Of a stretch of 64,000 bases of DNA, positions 31,459-40,883 are shown in pieces; the stretch's first letter is position 1; the number at the start of each line of letters is the position of its first letter. This DNA comes from Acidobacteriota bacterium (lineage in GTDB: Bacteria > Acidobacteriota > Terriglobia > Terriglobales > Acidobacteriaceae), in contig QIBA01000039.1 of NCBI GenBank assembly GCA_003225175.1, positions 1 to 64,000 on the forward strand, in the 5' to 3' direction. A program made the translations under genes and the position numbers. The notes beneath the pieces are model-generated. The model had not been told where the DNA came from. It saw nothing but the letters and a program-made list of their open reading frames with translations, and searched no databases.

Positions 31459-33875
31459 ATGTCGCAGGTTTGCAATCCGGTGGAGTTCAAGTTCATTTGC
31501 CCGTTGCCAAACGGACTCCATGCCCGGCCTGCGAGCCAACTTGCTGAGTTTGCCAGCGATTTCGCCTGCGACCTTTCCCTGATAAATCTTCGCACAGGTG
31601 CTGCGGCGAATCTGAAAAGCACGCTCGCAATTATCTCGGCTGACATCCGGAGTGGCGACGAATGCTCCATCCGCGTTGCTGGGACTGACGAGACTTCCGC
31701 CGGCGCTGCCCTGCTCGGCTATATCACTCGCGATTTGCCGAAGAGCGACGAGCCTCTGGTGGAATCCGGCTCTGAGCGCAGGACTGGCCCTCTGCCTCGG
31801 GCGCTGCTGGCATCCGGTATTCGATGCTACTTTGGTGCTGGGGTAAGTCCCGGAATAGGAATGGGGACGCCTGTAATCGTTGGCGGAATAACGCTGCCCG
31901 CAGGCCTCGATTCCGAAGTTGCGGAAGATGCTAAACGAGAAGAGAGGCGCGTCGAACGCGCGATGGCAACGGTTCGTGAGCGGATCAAGGCCATGCTCGC
32001 GCGCTCAGTTTCACCTGCCGAGGCGGGCGTACTTAAAGCGCATCTCGCGATCCTCGAAGACATCTCGCTCTCCGACAAGATTGGCGAGCTGCTCGCGCAA
32101 AGCCGCTCAGCCGGGCAGGCGCTCGCAGAGAGCGCGCAGTTCTTCATGTCGATCCTGCAGAAATCCGAAAGCAGCTATATACGCGATCGTGCGGTCGATA
32201 TCCAGGAGATATGCCTGCGCCTTCTGGAAGAAATCTATGGCCCCAAGTTCACGGCCGCATCAGTTGAGCTGAAGCAGCCAAGCATTATCGTCGCCGAAAC
32301 CATGGCCCCACAACAGCTGCTGGGAATGGATCGCCAGTGGCTTCGCGGCCTCGTGTTGGAATACGCCGGTAGAACTTCGCATGCGGTAATCCTGGCGCGC
32401 TCGCTGGGAATTCCAACCGTAGTCGGCGTAAAGGATGCGCCGGTGTTGTTGTCGGGTGAGCGCGAGCTTGTAGTCGATGCCAATCGTGGGCTCGTTCTCC
32501 CAAATGGCACCGCCGCCGTTCGGCGTTTTTATGATGGCGAGCAGCAAGCGATCGAGAAACGCAACGCGGCGCTAACCCGCAACAAATTTCGGCCCGCCGT
32601 CACACTCGACGGACTGCGAATGGAAGTCGCCGCGAATGTGTCATCCGCCGAGGAGGTCGCTGCTGCGTGCGCTCAAGGCGCCGAGGGCATCGGACTATTC
32701 CGAACCGAGATGCTGTTTATCGGTCATGATCGCGCTCCTTCCGAGGACGAGCAATTTGAGATCTACAAACGGGCTGCTCAACTTGCCGACCAGCGCCCGG
32801 TCATTATCCCACGCAATTGCGGGCTATTCTGCGTGCTTCCGCTTTTGGGAAACTCCAGACTATGGCCCCAATGGTCTCCACCATCGAGGAGGTGCAGTGG
32901 CTCAAGGACCAGCTTGCACAATCGCAGAATGAATTGACGAATCAAGGAATTTCGTTTGATGCGGCGATGCCGGTCGGGATCATGATTGAAGTACCCTCAG
33001 TGGCGTTTATTCTCGATCAACTTTGCGCTGAGGTTGACTTCTTCAGCATTGGCACCAACGATCTGAATCAGTATTTCCTGGCTGTTGATCGCGATAACGC
33101 GAAAGTGGCGGCGCTGTCCAGCGTCCGTCATCCCAGTTTCCTCCGCTTTCTCAAGCACATCGTCGATGGCGTTCATGCCAATGGCAAATGGATCGGCATG
33201 TGCGGAGAAATGGCCGGCGATGTTCGCAATCTTGCCATCCTGGTGGGACTCGGTCTCGATGAGATCAGCGCTTCGGCATCCCAGGTTCCGGCACTCAAGG
33301 ATAGGATTTCCCAGCTTTCGGCAAGAAGCTGCGAAGAGCTTCTGGCGAGAATCATGGCCTGTACACAGGCAGAGCAGGTGAACAAGCTGCTGGCGGACGA
33401 CCATCGGGATACTTCTCAGTCTCTGCTGGATTCAAGTCTCGTCATCGTAGAAAGCGATAGCCGAAGCAAGGAGGAAGCGATTCGCGAGTTGATCGACTCG
33501 CTCTTCATCGCGGGGCGCACGGAAAACCCCGATCGTCTGGAGGACGTTGTGTGGGCGCGCGAAGCCGCCTACTCCACTGGGCTGGGACATGGTTTTGCCA
33601 TTCCTCATTGCCGGAGCGATTTGATCAATGCGAATTCGATTGCCGTGTTGAAATTGCGGCGTCCGATTGAATGGAACTCACTCGATGGAAAACCTGTGCA
33701 GATGGTCGTATTGCTCGCCGTTCATGAGTCCGATGCAAATAACAGCCACATGAAAGTGCTCGCGAAGCTTGCGCGCAAGCTGATGAATGAAGAGTTCCGT
33801 GATCGTCTGATGAAGCTCAGCGATTCAGGACGTATTCTGTCTTACCTTTCCCGGGAACTTGAGATTCCGTTGTAA
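31459..33875 (+). pseudogene. PTS multiphosphoryl transfer protein (HPr-EI-EIIA fusion), broken inside EI
   Basis: Seen: an N-terminal HPr domain (FICPLPNGLHARPASQLAEF, phospho-His), then enzyme I with its swivelling histidine in EYAGRTSHAVILARSLGIPT and PEP-site motifs GAEGIGLFRTEMLF, SVAFILDQLCAEVDFFSIGT-NDLNQY and MCGEMAGD, then a fructose-type EIIA (STGLGHGFAIPHCRSDL). At about 32810 the frame breaks. Upstream ends at DQRPVII, and coding resumes one frame away with QLRAILRASAFGKLQTMAPM. In normal EI about 40 residues (TLDIGGDK ... through the LGWRAIR segment) lie between these points, so a block is missing. The two parts would be 31459-32937 (with a nonsense tail) and 32817-33875. Either decayed, which would disable this PTS unless another EI exists, or an assembly error. 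Confidence 0.88.
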
Positions 33876-33906
33876 CAAAGGCTATGTCACAGTAATCGGC
33901 ATCCTC

Positions 33907-33934
33907 GTAGAGACGCAGCATGCTGTGTCTCTAC
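33907..33934. repeat. Near-perfect 28-base palindrome upstream of the mannosidase gene
   Basis: GTAGAGACGCAGCA followed by TGCTGTGTCTCTAC; the two halves are complementary except for one position. Palindromes of the GTAGAGACG...CGTCTCTAC type are widespread dispersed repeats in several phyla. Here it sits between the PTS gene and the GH38 gene, where it could act as a hairpin in the transcript. Confidence 0.6.
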
Positions 33935-33978
33935 CATGCAGGTAGTGCAATCAATATTTCTTAATGGAGAGCTACTGA

Positions 33979-36900
33979 ATGCAAGCAACATCGAAGCGGT
34001 TGCTGTTGTTGTGCTTATGCATAATCGTATGGTCAATCCTGCTGGAATCGCAGACTGCGAAGAAAGCCACAGCTACCGAGAAGAAAACGCCGCTCGCGGC
34101 CACTTCTTCGGACTTGAGTAAAGAATCCACACTGTACGCCGTTGGCTACGCGCACCTGGACACGCAATGGCGGTGGGAGTATCCGCAAAGTATCCAGGAA
34201 TATCTAAGTAAGACCTTGCGAAACAACTTCGCGCTATTCGATAAGTACCCGCACTATATCTTCAATTTCACCGGAGCCAACCGCTACCGGCTCATGAAGG
34301 AGTACTTCCCCACGGACTTCGAGCGATTGAAGCAATATGTAGCTGCAGGTCGTTGGTTTCCGGCAGGCTCCTCGATGGAGGAAGGCGACGTGAACTCGCC
34401 GAACGCCGAATCCATCGTCCGCCAGATACTGTACGGGAATAATTTCTTCCGCCGCGAGTTCGGCGTAGCCAGCAAGGAGTACATGCTCCCCGACTGCTTC
34501 GGATTTCCAGCTTCTCTGCCCAGCATCCTGCACCATGCAGGAATCGTTGGGTTCTCGACGCAGAAGCTTTCGTCCGACTGGCAGCCCGCGCCACACGTCG
34601 GCGGACCCAACTCGCCGGAGAAGACTCCGGATGGCATTCCTTTCAACGTCGGTGTCTGGGAAGGCACCGATGGCAGCACTGTGCTGGCCGCTCTGAATCC
34701 GCTCACGTATGGCAGTCAAGTGGTCTACGACATCAGCAAGACCCCTCCCCCTCCTCCCCCACCAGATCCGAATCTTACCGATCGCGAGAATGAGCGTCGC
34801 CGGCGCGTTGCGCGTGAAGACTGGGTGCAGCGCATCCAGATCAATGGCGACTTAACTGGGATCAAAACTGACTATCACTACGTTGGTACCGGAGACATTG
34901 GTGGCGCGCCAAATGAGTCGTCGGTGAAGTTGATGGAAGCGATTGTGACGAAATCCACAGCTACCATTCCCGGCCCACCCAAACCTGGATCATCCTGGGA
35001 GGCGGAGCAGGAACTAGCTGAGTCCAATGCGAAGCCGGTGCAGGTGGGCGATGGCCCAATTCGGGTCGTCTGGTCGACGGCCGATCAGATGTTCAACGAC
35101 ATCCTAAAGTGCTGCAACACTGATCGCATGCCGCGCTATAAGGGTGACCTCGAACTGATCAACCACTCCGCCGGCTCGATTACCTCAGAGGCATACCAGA
35201 AGCGCTGGATGCGCAAGAACGAATTGCTCGCCGATGCGGCTGAGAAGGCTTCGCTTGCGGCCGCGTGGCTGGGTGCACGCCCATATCCTCTCGAGCGTCT
35301 GAACAATGCATGGACCCTGGTAATGGGTGGACAATTCCACGATATCCTTCCCGGCACTGCGACTCCAAAATCCTTCGAGTACGCATGGAATGACGACATC
35401 GTCGCGATGAATCAGTTTGCCAGCGTGCTGTCGAGCGCGACCGAGGCAGTCTCCTCGGCGCTCGATACGCAAGCGCAAGGCACGCCGATCATCGTCTACA
35501 ACCCTCTCAACATCGATCGCGAAGACGTCGTAGAGGCCGGCGTTCATTTCCAAAATGGAACTCCGCGCGGGGTTCGCGTAACCGGTCCGGACGGAAAGGA
35601 AGTCCCCGCTCAAGTTAGCGGCGAAAAGGACGGAGCTGCCAAGGTCATCTTTTTAGCCAAAGTTCCCTCGGTGGGATACGCCGTCTTTGACGTTCGACCC
35701 AGCGATGCAGTTCCATCGACTTCGGAACTCAAAGCGTCGGAGTCCTCGCTGGAGAACGCTCGCTACAGACTTAAGGTTGATTCGAAGGGCGACGTCTCCA
35801 GCATCCTCGATAAGAAACTGAACAACGAACTGCTCTCGTCGCCCATTCGCCTCGCAATCTCCACCGACAATCCCGAGCACTGGCCGGCGTGGAACATGGA
35901 CTTTGCCGACGAGCAGCGGCCGCCGCGCTCCTACGTGAGCGGCTCGCCGAAGATCACGGTGGTTGAGAACGGCCCTGCGCGCGTGGCCCTCCAAGTCGAG
36001 CGCGAAACCGAGGGCTCGAGCTTCGTTCAGACAGTTCGTTTAGCCGCAGGCGACGGCGGCAATCGCGTCGAGTTTGCCAATCTGATCGACTGGAAAACCA
36101 AGGAAGCCAATCTCAAAGCTACTTTTCCGCTGAGCGCCCGCAACAACATGGCGACCTACAACTGGGACATCGGAACCATCCAGCGTCCCAACGAGGAAGA
36201 GCGGCAGTTCGAAGTGGCCTCACATCAGTGGATCGACCTCACTGATCAAGGGGGCGGATACGGCGCCACGGTGCTCACCGACTGCAAGAACGCCTCTGAT
36301 AAACCGAATGACCAAACCCTGCGCTTAACTCTGATCAGAACCCCCGGAACCCGCGGCGGATATCATGATCAGGGCACGCAGGACATCGGTCACCACGACA
36401 TTGTCTTTGGACTTGCCGGCCACTCCAACGATTGGCGAGCCGGACAGACTGACTGGCAAGCCTATCGCTTGAACGATCCACTGGTCGCATTTGAGGCGAC
36501 GAAGCATTCCGGATCGCTGGGCAAGCAGTTCTCACTGGTGCATCTGAACAACCCGCGCATCCGAGTTCTCGCCCTCAAGAAGGCCGAGCAGGGGGACGAA
36601 ATTGTGCTGCGTATGGTCGAAATGGATGGCAAACCGGCCGAAGACGTTCACATCACCTTCGCCTCGCCAGTATTAGCAGCAAGAGAAATCAACGGTCAGG
36701 AACAGGCTGTAGGGAGTGCAACGGTCGGAGGCGGCGAGCTGGTCACATCGTTTACGGCAAACCAGCCGCGCAGCTTCGCCCTTCGACTCGGCCCCGCGCC
36801 AAAGAAAGTATCCGCGCCGGCGTTCGCCGCAGTGAAGCTGCCCTACGATACTTCGGTCGTCAGCACGCATAATCGTCCGGCAGACGGATGCTTCGACTGT

Positions 36901-37563
36901 GTTTTCGATCGCCCCACGACTCCGCAAGGCAGAGCTCTCGCGGCAGAAATAGTGCCCGCAAAGATTGATTACGCCGGCTTGACGTTCACCATGGCTCCCA
37001 AAACGGAAAAACTCAATGCCGTGACGGCTCATGGCCAAGCCATCGATCTACCCGCGGGGAACTTCAGGCGACTCTACCTGCTGGCAGCCGCGGCCAATGG
37101 CGATCACAAGGCTTCCTTCAAGGTTGGTGATAAATCCACAGATCTGAACATTCAGGAATGGACCGGCTTCGTCGGCCAGTGGGACACGCGCGTCTGGAAG
37201 GCCGCTGAGGAAAATCGCTCCACTCGCCAGGGGGACGTCCCACCCGATCCGCGTCGGCCAAACGTTTATATCAACCCCTACGGTGAGATGGTCGGCATGC
37301 TGCCCGGCTATATCAAACGTGCCGACATCGGCTGGTTCGCCTCCCATCGACACAACTCAGGCGCAATGGACGACGCCTACGCCTATGCCTATCTCTTCGT
37401 TTATCCCATCGACGTCCCCGCAGGAGCGAAGACACTCACACTGCCGCACAATCCAAATATTCGAATTCTTGCTGCGACAGTGTCGAACCAGAGCGCACAA
37501 GCCTGGCCTGCACAGCCCCTCTACGATGTGATTCAGCCCAGCAAGGAGGCAGCAACGCAATGA
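33979..37563 (+). CDS. Secreted GH38 alpha-mannosidase
   Basis: A 1194-residue enzyme; GGAGAG lies 7 bases before the ATG. Seen: an N-terminal hydrophobic export segment (8-22), zinc-site H59 and D61 in GYAHLDTQWRWEYP, nucleophile D172 in EYMLPDCFGFPASLPSIL, and H454 in VMGGQFHDILPG. These are the GH38 catalytic set. A PPPPPPP run lies in a loop near 255. The C-terminal half holds the beta-sandwich domains, plus an extra region after about 1050. Known: GH38 enzymes remove alpha-mannosyl units. The cytoplasmic MngB of enteric bacteria works with a fructose-type PTS on mannosylglycerate. Here the same pairing appears, but the enzyme is exported and longer. The gene ends in a strong terminator. 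Confidence 0.92.
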   Translation: MQATSKRLLLLCLCIIVWSILLESQTAKKATATEKKTPLAATSSDLSKESTLYAVGYAHLDTQWRWEYPQSIQEYLSKTLRNNFALFDKYPHYIFNFTGANRYRLMKEYFPTDFERLKQYVAAGRWFPAGSSMEEGDVNSPNAESIVRQILYGNNFFRREFGVASKEYMLPDCFGFPASLPSILHHAGIVGFSTQKLSSDWQPAPHVGGPNSPEKTPDGIPFNVGVWEGTDGSTVLAALNPLTYGSQVVYDISKTPPPPPPPDPNLTDRENERRRRVAREDWVQRIQINGDLTGIKTDYHYVGTGDIGGAPNESSVKLMEAIVTKSTATIPGPPKPGSSWEAEQELAESNAKPVQVGDGPIRVVWSTADQMFNDILKCCNTDRMPRYKGDLELINHSAGSITSEAYQKRWMRKNELLADAAEKASLAAAWLGARPYPLERLNNAWTLVMGGQFHDILPGTATPKSFEYAWNDDIVAMNQFASVLSSATEAVSSALDTQAQGTPIIVYNPLNIDREDVVEAGVHFQNGTPRGVRVTGPDGKEVPAQVSGEKDGAAKVIFLAKVPSVGYAVFDVRPSDAVPSTSELKASESSLENARYRLKVDSKGDVSSILDKKLNNELLSSPIRLAISTDNPEHWPAWNMDFADEQRPPRSYVSGSPKITVVENGPARVALQVERETEGSSFVQTVRLAAGDGGNRVEFANLIDWKTKEANLKATFPLSARNNMATYNWDIGTIQRPNEEERQFEVASHQWIDLTDQGGGYGATVLTDCKNASDKPNDQTLRLTLIRTPGTRGGYHDQGTQDIGHHDIVFGLAGHSNDWRAGQTDWQAYRLNDPLVAFEATKHSGSLGKQFSLVHLNNPRIRVLALKKAEQGDEIVLRMVEMDGKPAEDVHITFASPVLAAREINGQEQAVGSATVGGGELVTSFTANQPRSFALRLGPAPKKVSAPAFAAVKLPYDTSVVSTHNRPADGCFDCVFDRPTTPQGRALAAEIVPAKIDYAGLTFTMAPKTEKLNAVTAHGQAIDLPAGNFRRLYLLAAAANGDHKASFKVGDKSTDLNIQEWTGFVGQWDTRVWKAAEENRSTRQGDVPPDPRRPNVYINPYGEMVGMLPGYIKRADIGWFASHRHNSGAMDDAYAYAYLFVYPIDVPAGAKTLTLPHNPNIRILAATVSNQSAQAWPAQPLYDVIQPSKEAATQ

Positions 37564-37595
37564 TTGAGTGCCTTTAGTTTTGCATTGCTTTGAAG

Positions 37596-37631
37596 GGCAC
37601 GGCTCCAGCAAAAGCGGAGCCGTGCCGTTTT
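37596..37631 (+). terminator. Rho-independent terminator after the mannosidase gene
   Basis: Perfect 11-base stem GGCACGGCTCC (37596-37606) / GGAGCCGTGCC (37616-37626) with loop AGCAAAAGC, followed by GTTTT. It ends the PTS-mannosidase transcript. Confidence 0.9.
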
Positions 37632-37661
37632 AAAGCCAACACTAATCCCCGACAGTGCCTC

Positions 37662-37711
37662 ACATCACCAGATCACCAGATCACCCGATCACAATCACCC
37701 ATCGCCCGATG
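37662..37711. repeat. Short tandem repeat of an ATCACC(A/C)G unit
   Basis: ATCACCAG, ATCACCAG, ATCACCCG, ATCAC and further degenerate copies follow each other head to tail. A related run (CCGATCACCAGGATGG, CCCGATCACCCG) lies at 22683-22712 upstream of the HemW-like gene. The units are about 8 bases with no spacers, so this is not a CRISPR array. Probably a slippage-prone intergenic microsatellite. Confidence 0.5.
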
Positions 37712-37818
37712 CAACTGTCCCCTGTTCCCTGTCCCCTACGCCCCCGCTCGTCCCCCGATTTTCCTTACACTTCGCCGAAAGATGCGTCAAAGTGTAAGCT
37801 GACTAAGGGACGAGACTC

Positions 37819-39075
37819 TTGCCGACTGAAGTTGATGCATCCGGGCTGGCAGTTACTGCGAAGCCCTCTATCCTCACCCGCGTTTTCAAGGCATTTTCCT
37901 ATAGCGACTTCCGCCTGATGTGGTTTGGAGCTTGTATCTCCAGCATCGGCACGTGGATGCAGATCGTCGCCCAGAGCTGGCTGATCTACCGCCTCAGCCA
38001 TTCCGCATTTCTGCTCGCACTCGATCAATTCCTCGGGGGAATTCCGATCTTTCTTTTTTCGCTTCTGGGTGGTGTCGTTGCTGACCGTGTGGAGAGAAGA
38101 AAGATTCTGCTTGCCTCCCAATACGTGCAGCTCGCAAGTTCGGCGCTGCTTGCCATTCTGGTTGCCACCGGTGTTGTCCACATTTGGCACATCCTTTGTC
38201 TGTCGTTCGTCTCCGGGTTCGCCCAGGCATTCGGTGGTCCCGCCTACCAGGCGCTCATCCCAACGCTCGTAAACCGCGAAGACATGCCCAACGCCATCGC
38301 GCTCAATTCGATTCAATTCAACATGGCGGTCACCATCGGACCCGCGCTCGCTGGACAAGCTCTGGCGCGCATCGGAGAGACATGGTGTTTCGGCCTCAAT
38401 GCGGCTTCATTCCTGGCGCCGATCATCGCTTTGCTTCTCATCTCCAGTCGCTTCCTGCCGAAGAGCTCGAATGAGTCAGTCCTTACCAGCCTCAAATTGG
38501 GCATTAAATTCGTGCGACAGCAGGAGTCCATGACGGCGCTGATCGTGCTGGCATTTTGCATGACGGCGTTGAGCATGCCTCTGCGAACCTATATTCCGGT
38601 TTACGTAAACGATATCTTCCATGCCGGCCCGAGAATCTACGGAGATCTACTGTCACTGATGGGCGTCGGTTCCATCTGCGGATCGCTCGCTATCGCCAGC
38701 CTCGGCAACGCTTCGGGTAAAGGGCGGCGTGCGCTAATTATGCTCCTCTGTCTGGGCGCTACGATCGGCGGCTTCGCCATCTCCAGGTCGCTGGCGTTCA
38801 GTTGTACCGTTTTGGTACTGTTCGGTTTTTCGCTAATGGCGGTGTTTGCCAGCGTAAGCTCCCTCGTTCAGCTGATTACGTCAGATGAAATGCGCGGGCG
38901 CGTGATGAGCGTATACAACTGTGCTTTCCGAGGAGGCATGCCCCTGGGCAACCTGGTGTCCGGATGGATGGTCCCAGTTCTCAGCGCTCCTATTGTTCTA
39001 ACTGTCAACGGACTCATGCTGATCGGCGTTGCGCTTTACTTTCTGCTAGTGCATAGACGCGTAGCCGCGCTCTAA
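37819..39075 (+). CDS. MFS transporter (EntS-like MFS_3 type)
   Basis: A 418-residue integral membrane protein, TTG start after AAGGGACGAG. Seen: FSYSDFRLMWFGACISSIGT-WMQIVAQSWL at the first helix, GGVVADRVERRKILLASQYV in the 2-3 loop, FGGPAYQALIPTLVNREDMP-NAIALNSIQFN, and DEMRGRVMSVYNCAFRGGMP in the second half; about 12 helices. Known: this group includes the enterobactin exporter EntS and various drug or metabolite exporters. It follows the mannosidase terminator, so it has its own promoter. Substrate unknown; a sugar or small-molecule efflux role is possible. Confidence 0.88.
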   Translation: MPTEVDASGLAVTAKPSILTRVFKAFSYSDFRLMWFGACISSIGTWMQIVAQSWLIYRLSHSAFLLALDQFLGGIPIFLFSLLGGVVADRVERRKILLASQYVQLASSALLAILVATGVVHIWHILCLSFVSGFAQAFGGPAYQALIPTLVNREDMPNAIALNSIQFNMAVTIGPALAGQALARIGETWCFGLNAASFLAPIIALLLISSRFLPKSSNESVLTSLKLGIKFVRQQESMTALIVLAFCMTALSMPLRTYIPVYVNDIFHAGPRIYGDLLSLMGVGSICGSLAIASLGNASGKGRRALIMLLCLGATIGGFAISRSLAFSCTVLVLFGFSLMAVFASVSSLVQLITSDEMRGRVMSVYNCAFRGGMPLGNLVSGWMVPVLSAPIVLTVNGLMLIGVALYFLLVHRRVAAL

Positions 39076-39157
39076 CTCCAAGGTCGCTCATCAACACCAA
39101 TCTTCTCACTGGCCGGAATCCCAGCGAGGCCGGATAATCTCGGCTTGGGGAGGATTC

Positions 39158-40777
39158 GTGACGATCATTGTTCGCGCCGTCTCTCTGAGCATAGTTCTCT
39201 TTTCCTTTGCGCTGCATGCTGCCGAATTGCCACATATAAGACAGGAGAATGGAACCGGCCAGCTCATCGTCAAAGGCCGGCCATTTCTGATTTTGGGTGG
39301 CGAACTCGGCAATTCCTCCGGTGGCACCGCCGCGCAGGCCGATGTCATCATCCCCAAGCTGGCAGCATTGCATGTGAACACGATCCTCATTCCAGTTGCA
39401 TGGGAACAGATCGAGCCTGGAGAGGGTAGCTTCGACTTCAGCATACTCGACCACTGGATTGAGACCGCACGAGGACGCAATCTCCACTTGGTGCTCCTGT
39501 GGTTCGGGAGTTGGAAGAACGCCTTTTCCAATTACGCGCCCGCTTGGGTCAAGTCCAATCCAAAGCGCTTCCCGCGCGCGGAATCTGTCGATGGCAGACC
39601 GCTGGAGATTCTTTCAACGCTAGGGCTTGAGGCTCGCCGTTCTGACGGTCGGGCATTCGCCACACTGATGCATCACCTTCGTGAGAAAGATTCCGATCAG
39701 CAAACCGTCTTGATGGTGCAGGTGGAAAATGAAGTCGGTTATCTGGGACAAGGTGGTCGGGACCGTTCTGCGGAAGCCAATCGCCTCTTTCAGGGACGCG
39801 TACCGGACGCTTTGATCCGAACTCTCGCGGCCAAACGTCTCCAGCTTTCGCCGGAACTGGCCGCACACTTCAACGAGCACGGCCAAAGCTGGAGCGAGGT
39901 GTTTGGCGACACCGCGAATGAGGTCTTCATGGCCTGGAATTACGCGAACTTCATCGAAGCAGTCGCTCACGCCGGCAAGACCGAATACGCCCTTCCTATG
40001 TACGCAAACGCCCAGCTTCCCGCGCCGCAGGAGAGAGCAGGCGAATATCCCAGCGGTGGGCCACATCCTTATTATCTGGAGGTCTGGCGAGCGGCCGCGC
40101 CCAGCATCGATTTCTACTCACCCGATATCTATTGGCCCAATTTCGAATATTGGGTGCAGCGTTATCAGATTCCGGCCAATCCAGTCTTCATACCCGAGGC
40201 GCGACTCGAGAGCGGTTGGTATAACGCGTTCTATGCCTATGGGCAGGCACGCAGTTTTGGCTTTAGTCCGTTCGCCATTGATACCGTGAAGCTCCCAGAA
40301 AAAGACGACGATCCTAAACCGAAGATCATGCAGGGCTATGAATTGCTCGATAGCCTGCGCGACCTCCTGCCGGCAGCTCAGGCGGCAGGACAGACACGCG
40401 GTCTCGTGCTACACGCAACCAGCCCGCGCCAGACGCAAACAGTCCCTCTCGGAGGATACCTGTTCGAAGCCACACTCTCGCGCTCCTGGCCGGCAAGGAC
40501 CATCGTTGCCGATGACGGCGCCATGCTGATCCTGCAATCGTCCCCCTCAGAGTTCTACGTTGTCGGCAGCGGTCTCACCGTGAGCATCACACGCGATCCG
40601 GATGTCGATTCGGGAATCGCCGGCATTGAAAGCGTTGAACAAGTCACCCGCACCTCGGGACAATGGATTACCGATCGACGCCTTAACGGTGATCAAACTA
40701 ACCAAGGGCGTCAGTTATTGCTGGACCCACACCGACAGCATATCTATCGCCTGCGGCTGTATTCAGTCGCTCGATGA
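39158..40777 (+). CDS. Secreted GH35-like glycosidase (DUF5597 type)
   Basis: A 539-residue exported protein; GTG start with GGGGAGGA in front and a signal peptide (to FALHAAELP). Seen: a TIM-barrel glycosidase with FLILGGELGNSSGGT, VNTILIPVAWEQIEPGEGSF-DF, LVLLWFGSWKN, the proton donor in LMVQVENEVGYLG and the likely nucleophile in VFIPEARLESG. A short beta-sandwich domain follows, matching DUF5597. Known: the group is close to GH35 beta-galactosidases. Inference: it removes beta-linked galactose or related sugars in the periplasm, as part of the glycan-use region. Confidence 0.85.
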   Translation: MTIIVRAVSLSIVLFSFALHAAELPHIRQENGTGQLIVKGRPFLILGGELGNSSGGTAAQADVIIPKLAALHVNTILIPVAWEQIEPGEGSFDFSILDHWIETARGRNLHLVLLWFGSWKNAFSNYAPAWVKSNPKRFPRAESVDGRPLEILSTLGLEARRSDGRAFATLMHHLREKDSDQQTVLMVQVENEVGYLGQGGRDRSAEANRLFQGRVPDALIRTLAAKRLQLSPELAAHFNEHGQSWSEVFGDTANEVFMAWNYANFIEAVAHAGKTEYALPMYANAQLPAPQERAGEYPSGGPHPYYLEVWRAAAPSIDFYSPDIYWPNFEYWVQRYQIPANPVFIPEARLESGWYNAFYAYGQARSFGFSPFAIDTVKLPEKDDDPKPKIMQGYELLDSLRDLLPAAQAAGQTRGLVLHATSPRQTQTVPLGGYLFEATLSRSWPARTIVADDGAMLILQSSPSEFYVVGSGLTVSITRDPDVDSGIAGIESVEQVTRTSGQWITDRRLNGDQTNQGRQLLLDPHRQHIYRLRLYSVAR

Positions 40778-40883
40778 AGATTGGCTGCCCTCTAACTTCG
40801 CTACGCGAGAAATGGTTTCATAGCGGCCGCCGGTTTTGCGGCTGGCGTGGATAATGGAGAGCTTATCCTCCTGAGATTCGCGG

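Noticed and set aside
37662-37711. CRISPR array
   Set aside because: Units are 8 bases with no spacers and no cas genes nearby; simple tandem repeat.
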